Of a stretch of 64,000 nucleotides of DNA, positions 60,508 through 64,000 are shown one piece after another (position 1 is the stretch's first letter; every line of letters starts with the position of its first letter). A program made the position numbers and the translations under genes. The notes under the pieces were generated by a model. That model did not search any database. It was not told the origin of the DNA and worked only from the letters and a program-made list of their open reading frames with translations. The stretch lies in assembly GCF_013390595.1 (NCBI RefSeq), contig NZ_JACAWV010000002.1:1-64000 (forward strand). The letters are read 5' to 3'. The stretch is from Rhizobium sp. RM. GTDB taxonomy: Bacteria; Pseudomonadota; Alphaproteobacteria; Rhizobiales; Rhizobiaceae.

Positions 60508-62394
60508 TCAATGCGCGGGTTCACCTCGATCGACGACACCAAGATCGTCCGTCTCGCGCACCTGCCGCAGCCGTTCCTCTGCCTGGATCGCTTCGCGCTG
60601 ACGGCTCCACATCGAGGCATAGAGGCCACCGGCCGCCATCAAGGTGGCGTGATTGCCGCGCTCGGCAATGTTGCCTTCTTTCAGAACGATGATCTCATCT
60701 GCGCCGATTACGGTCGATAGCCGGTGGGCGATGACCAGTGTGGTGCGGTTTTTCGAGACGATATCCAGCGCGCTCTGAATTTCCTGCTCGGTGTGGGTAT
60801 CGAGCGCTGAAGTTGCCTCGTCGAGAATGAGGATCGGTGGTGCCTTCAGGATGGTGCGAGCGATGGCAACACGCTGTTTCTCGCCACCGGAAAGTTTCAG
60901 GCCGCGTTCGCCGACCATGGTGTCGTAACCGTCAGGCAATTTGCCGATGAAAGCGCTGATCTGGGCGGCATTCGCCGCAGCCGTCAGATCTTCGTCATTT
61001 GCCGAGGGGCGACCATAACGAATATTGTAAGCAAGCGTGTCGTTGAACAGCACAGTGTCCTGCGGAACCATGCCGATCACGGAGCGCAGGCTCTTCTGCG
61101 TCACATCGCGCACATCCATGCCGTCGATGGTGATCTCACCCTGCTGGATATCGTAGAAACGGTAGAGCAGACGGGAAATGGTCGATTTTCCTGCGCCTGA
61201 CGGGCCAACGATAGCGACCGTCTTGCCGGCCGGCACGTCGAAGGAGACGCCCTTCAGGATCGGCCGTTCCGGATCATAGGCAAAGTGGACATCACGGAAG
61301 GAAATCGCGCCCGGACCGGTTTTCAGATCCACGGCGTCCGGCTTGTCGACGACCTCGGCCTCGACTTCGAGCAGGTCGAACATCTGCTCGATATCCGTCA
61401 GTCCCTGACGGATTTCGCGATAGACGAAACCGATGAAGTTCAACGGTACGGAGAGCTGCAGCAACAGGGCGTTGATGAACACGAAGTCACCGATTGTCTG
61501 TTCGCCGCGCTGCACGGCAAGTGCTGACATGACCATCATCACCGTCGAGCCAAGGCCGAAGATGACACCCTGGCCGAAGTTCAGCCAGCCGAGCGATGTC
61601 CAGATCGAGATAGCGGATTTTTCATAGCGGGCCATGGCAGCATCGAAACGCTGCGCTTCCATGGTTTCATTGCCGAAATATTTGACGGTCTCGAAATTCA
61701 GCAGCGAGTCGATCGCTTTGGTATTAGCCTCGGTATCGCTGTTGTTCATCGTGCGGCGGATGGAGATACGCCAGTCACTCGCCTTCACGGTGAACCAGAT
61801 ATAGGCCCAGACGGTAACAACGGTCACCAGAACATAGGTGAAGCCGTAGGTTACCCAGAAGATGATGGCCGTCAGCAGGAATTCGATGAAGGTCGGTGCG
61901 GAGTTGAGAATGGTGAAACGAACGATCGTTTCGATCCCCTTCGTTCCGCGTTCAATGATGCGCGAGAGACCACCGGTCTTGCGCTCGAGATGGAAGCGCA
62001 AGGAGAGCTGGTGCATGTGCACGAAGGTCTTGTAGGCAAGCTGGCGTACGGCGTGCTGGCCGACGCTGGCGAAGAGTGAATCTCTAAGCTGGTTCAGACC
62101 GACCTGGATGATCCGCGTCAGATTGTAAGCAATGACAAGCGCGACGGCGCCAAGCAGCAGCGCTGGCAGAAGGCCGGCCATATCCAGCTTGCCATTCAGC
62201 GCATCGGTTGCCCATTTGAAAAAGTAGGGGACCGAGATCAGAACCAGCTTGGCGACGACCAGAAACACGGTCGCCCAGACCACCCGCATCTTCAGGTCCA
62301 TACGACCTTCAGGCCACATATAGGGCCATAGATTGACGAGGGTCTGTGTCGGATTGCTGGAATCCGCTGATATGGTCTTTTTCTGCACTGTCAT
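60508..62394 (-). CDS. Atm1-type ABC exporter
   Basis: A 628-residue half-transporter with an N-terminal six-helix membrane domain (about 35-320) and a C-terminal ATP-binding domain (about 355-600). Walker A GPSGAGKST, signature LSGGEKQRVAIARTI, Walker B ILILDEATSALD and H-loop IAHRLSTV are present. The membrane domain carries IIERGTKGIETIVRFTIL and TIGDFVFINALLLQLSVPLNFIG, matching the Atm1/HMT1 clade, whose bacterial member from Novosphingobium exports glutathione conjugates and supports heavy-metal tolerance. The gene is monocistronic. Confidence 0.92.
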   Translation of the reverse strand: MTVQKKTISADSSNPTQTLVNLWPYMWPEGRMDLKMRVVWATVFLVVAKLVLISVPYFFKWATDALNGKLDMAGLLPALLLGAVALVIAYNLTRIIQVGLNQLRDSLFASVGQHAVRQLAYKTFVHMHQLSLRFHLERKTGGLSRIIERGTKGIETIVRFTILNSAPTFIEFLLTAIIFWVTYGFTYVLVTVVTVWAYIWFTVKASDWRISIRRTMNNSDTEANTKAIDSLLNFETVKYFGNETMEAQRFDAAMARYEKSAISIWTSLGWLNFGQGVIFGLGSTVMMVMSALAVQRGEQTIGDFVFINALLLQLSVPLNFIGFVYREIRQGLTDIEQMFDLLEVEAEVVDKPDAVDLKTGPGAISFRDVHFAYDPERPILKGVSFDVPAGKTVAIVGPSGAGKSTISRLLYRFYDIQQGEITIDGMDVRDVTQKSLRSVIGMVPQDTVLFNDTLAYNIRYGRPSANDEDLTAAANAAQISAFIGKLPDGYDTMVGERGLKLSGGEKQRVAIARTILKAPPILILDEATSALDTHTEQEIQSALDIVSKNRTTLVIAHRLSTVIGADEIIVLKEGNIAERGNHATLMAAGGLYASMWSRQREAIQAEERLRQVRETDDLGVVDRGEPAH

Positions 62395-62431
62395 GTTTCA
62401 CTCCGCACTCTGCCGGAATGCCGACAGCAGG

Positions 62432-62458
62432 ACGGCGGCTTTTTGGGGAAGCCGCCGT
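62432..62458 (-). terminator. Hairpin downstream of the LysM gene
   Basis: Ten-bp perfect stem ACGGCGGCTT/AAGCCGCCGT with TTTGGGG loop, 44 bases after the minus-strand stop at 62502. There is no T run on the minus strand, so it may instead protect the mRNA end. Confidence 0.5.
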
Positions 62459-62501
62459 TTGTCAGATAGGAATATTCCCTGTTGTTCGCAATGTTTGCGC
62501 G

Positions 62502-64000
62502 TCAGGAGCCGCCCTTGAGCCGCTTCCGGTGCAGTTCCTCGGAATTGGGCAGGGCCGTTTCCGGCACACCGAAAATCTGGCCGGGCTCGATCAGGTCAGG
62601 GTTTTTGATCTGGTCCTGGTTAGCAAGATAGATCGTAGTGTAACGCACACCCTGACCGTAGAGCCGGCGAGAAATCTGCCACAGCGTATCGCCGCGTCTG
62701 ATGATGACGCTGTTTTCGCTCTGGGCGAGAGGTGCCTGTTCGAAGGTCTGCGGGCCGGCCGGTGCTGCGGGCGCTGCCGGTGCGGAAATGTGCAGTTCAG
62801 CCAGATGGCTTCCGAGCGATGCAATGCCCTTGCCGATCGCGTCGACGTCTCTCGGCAGTGCTTCGACGGATGCAAGCAAAGTGCGGGCCTTTGCAACGAC
62901 ATCGTTCACGAAGGCTGTAAAGCCAGCATCGGTTGTCGCCGCAGTCCGGAATTCGGACAGCGATCGCAGCGCAATGACGACAGCAGAGCGTGCCGCGACA
63001 GCTTCATCGAGCGCCGGCTTGTTGCCGTTCTGATAAAGGTTGCTCAGAATGCCGAATGCCTTGGAAACGCCGGTGCGAAGATTTTCGAACGCCACTCGGT
63101 CGCTCGCAGTGCTCTGGTTTTCGGCTGGCACCGCACCTGCCGCCGGAACGGAAGAGGCAGCGGGCGTCTGCATTGCCACCGTTGCCTGATCGGCACCTGG
63201 ACGTTCAAATGGAACGCGGACGCGAACCTTGACAGCTCCGGTTGCGTCGAGTTCTTCGACAGTAATGGTGTGGCTTCCAACAGAAAGTTCGACATCGCCC
63301 TCGATCACGAAATGTCCAGACTGTTCGGTGGTGCTCTGGCCGATCTGTTTATCGTCGACGAGCGCACGAACAGTCGCACCTGCAGGCGCCGAACCGGCGA
63401 CGAAAATCTTGGAACCCTCAAACTCGACAGCGGAGACCTGCACGCTTGCAGCGACGGCTGGTGCAGCCGGTGTTGCTGGAGCCACAGGGTTTTGGGGCGT
63501 GGTCACTGCGGCGGGGGTGGCGCTGTCGGCTGCGGGCGGGGTCTGCGGTGCGGCGTTGGGCGCTGCTTCCGGCATGGCCAGAACACGGCTCGGTTCGCCA
63601 GGCTTCGTCACCATGGCAAGCAATTCGCCCTTGGAGCCATCTGGAACGGAAATGGTCGCGACTTCCTCAGACTGTGTAACCTTTCCGGCGGCGTCGGTTG
63701 TGCGCAACGTCAACTGGTGGTCGCCAGGCGGCAGCGGATTGTCGAAGACGGCGGCGAAGTCGCCGGTCGCGTCGATGGTGGTCTGGGCAATGACCTTTTC
63801 ACCGTTCAGAATTTCGAGCTTCGCGCCGGGCTGAGCCTTGCCTGCAACAACGGCCGATCCATCCGGCTCGACGCGCAGCACATCAAAAGTGGGAAGCTGT
63901 GCGGCATCCGCTGCAGGTTCGGCAGGTTTTGCCGGCTCCGCCGCACCATTGTCCGTTCCGGCGAACACACCGGCCAGACGACGGATGTGGGCAGCGGCAG
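62502..64000 (-). CDS. LysM-domain protein with bacterial Ig-like repeats, N terminus outside window
   Basis: The minus-strand frame stays open to the window edge, so about 499 residues are visible and the start is missing. Two related Ig-like beta modules (GSAVVAGKAQPGAKLEILNG... and GSKIFVAGSAPAGATVRALV...) flank a Pro/Ala/Thr-rich linker (about 130-180 from the visible start). The C-terminal LysM domain holds IIRRGDTLWQISRRLYGQ and IYLANQDQIKNPDLIEPGQI, which binds peptidoglycan. The protein is probably anchored or secreted in the periplasm. In Rhizobiales it is a typical conserved envelope protein; its partner is unknown. Confidence 0.85.
   Translation of the reverse strand, partial: AAAHIRRLAGVFAGTDNGAAEPAKPAEPAADAAQLPTFDVLRVEPDGSAVVAGKAQPGAKLEILNGEKVIAQTTIDATGDFAAVFDNPLPPGDHQLTLRTTDAAGKVTQSEEVATISVPDGSKGELLAMVTKPGEPSRVLAMPEAAPNAAPQTPPAADSATPAAVTTPQNPVAPATPAAPAVAASVQVSAVEFEGSKIFVAGSAPAGATVRALVDDKQIGQSTTEQSGHFVIEGDVELSVGSHTITVEELDATGAVKVRVRVPFERPGADQATVAMQTPAASSVPAAGAVPAENQSTASDRVAFENLRTGVSKAFGILSNLYQNGNKPALDEAVAARSAVVIALRSLSEFRTAATTDAGFTAFVNDVVAKARTLLASVEALPRDVDAIGKGIASLGSHLAELHISAPAAPAAPAGPQTFEQAPLAQSENSVIIRRGDTLWQISRRLYGQGVRYTTIYLANQDQIKNPDLIEPGQIFGVPETALPNSEELHRKRLKGGS

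Overview
The window looks like a chromosomal segment of an alphaproteobacterium of the Agrobacterium/Rhizobium group. This is inferred from gene content and order: two tandem Rhizobiales-type porins, the block slt-dapA-smpB, rpoZ-rsh-acpS-lepB-rnc-era-recO, a psd-pssA pair next to an Atm1-type exporter, and two promoters that fit the alphaproteobacterial general stress sigma factor (EcfG/RpoE2) consensus. No rRNA, insertion sequence, prophage, CRISPR array or conjugative element is visible. One tRNA, tRNA-Ser(GCT), is present.

Layout. 1-7.3 kb: end of ETF-ubiquinone oxidoreductase with a duplicated tail, a secreted pentapeptide-repeat protein, a divergent quinone oxidoreductase/HxlR regulator pair, uppP, a GNAT acetyltransferase, mgtE with a structured leader, and an MFS exporter. 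7.5-13.4 kb: lipid kinase, a divergent glutamine synthetase-like/polyamine aminotransferase pair followed by OsmC, and AMP nucleosidase. 13.4-20.7 kb: many small genes (two tandem tiny membrane or secreted proteins, a P-loop kinase, DUF2147, a Sel1-repeat protein, a PilZ-like protein), a HisC-like aminotransferase, and a ferredoxin reductase-aldolase pair. 20.8-24.3 kb: tRNA-Ser and duplicated porins. 24.3-28.3 kb: lytic transglycosylase, dapA, smpB. 28.4-30.7 kb: globin-coupled chemoreceptor and NYN-domain protein. 30.9-40.0 kb: core block rpoZ, rsh, DUF3563, DUF2062-acpS, lepB-rnc-era, a Crp/Fnr regulator, a single-domain response regulator, recO. 40-47.3 kb: minus-strand genes for an MFS transporter, MOSC, HD, a large DUF2339 membrane protein, and a fused dioxygenase-esterase. 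47.4-50.3 kb: an NMT1/THI5-type ABC importer operon behind a cluster of palindromes. 50.4-55.6 kb: MscS channel, a phosphatase-HD-YgfZ operon, conserved hypotheticals, a NUDIX hydrolase. 55.7-64.0 kb: YnfA, an HMCES-type protein, a PleD-like GGDEF protein with a degenerate first receiver, a 43-residue protein, pssA, psd, Atm1-type ABC exporter, and the C-terminal part of a LysM protein running off the window.

The window is mostly ordinary core genome. The most unusual signals are the MhqO/MhqD-like gene fusion (45708-47282), the structured mgtE leader (5765-5815), the palindrome cluster before the ABC operon (47399-47493), the paired tiny secreted proteins (13454-13815), the two EcfG-type promoters (20649-20673, 51236-51260), and the porin ribosome-binding sites that lie in hairpin loops. 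I saw no convincing wholly new multi-gene system.
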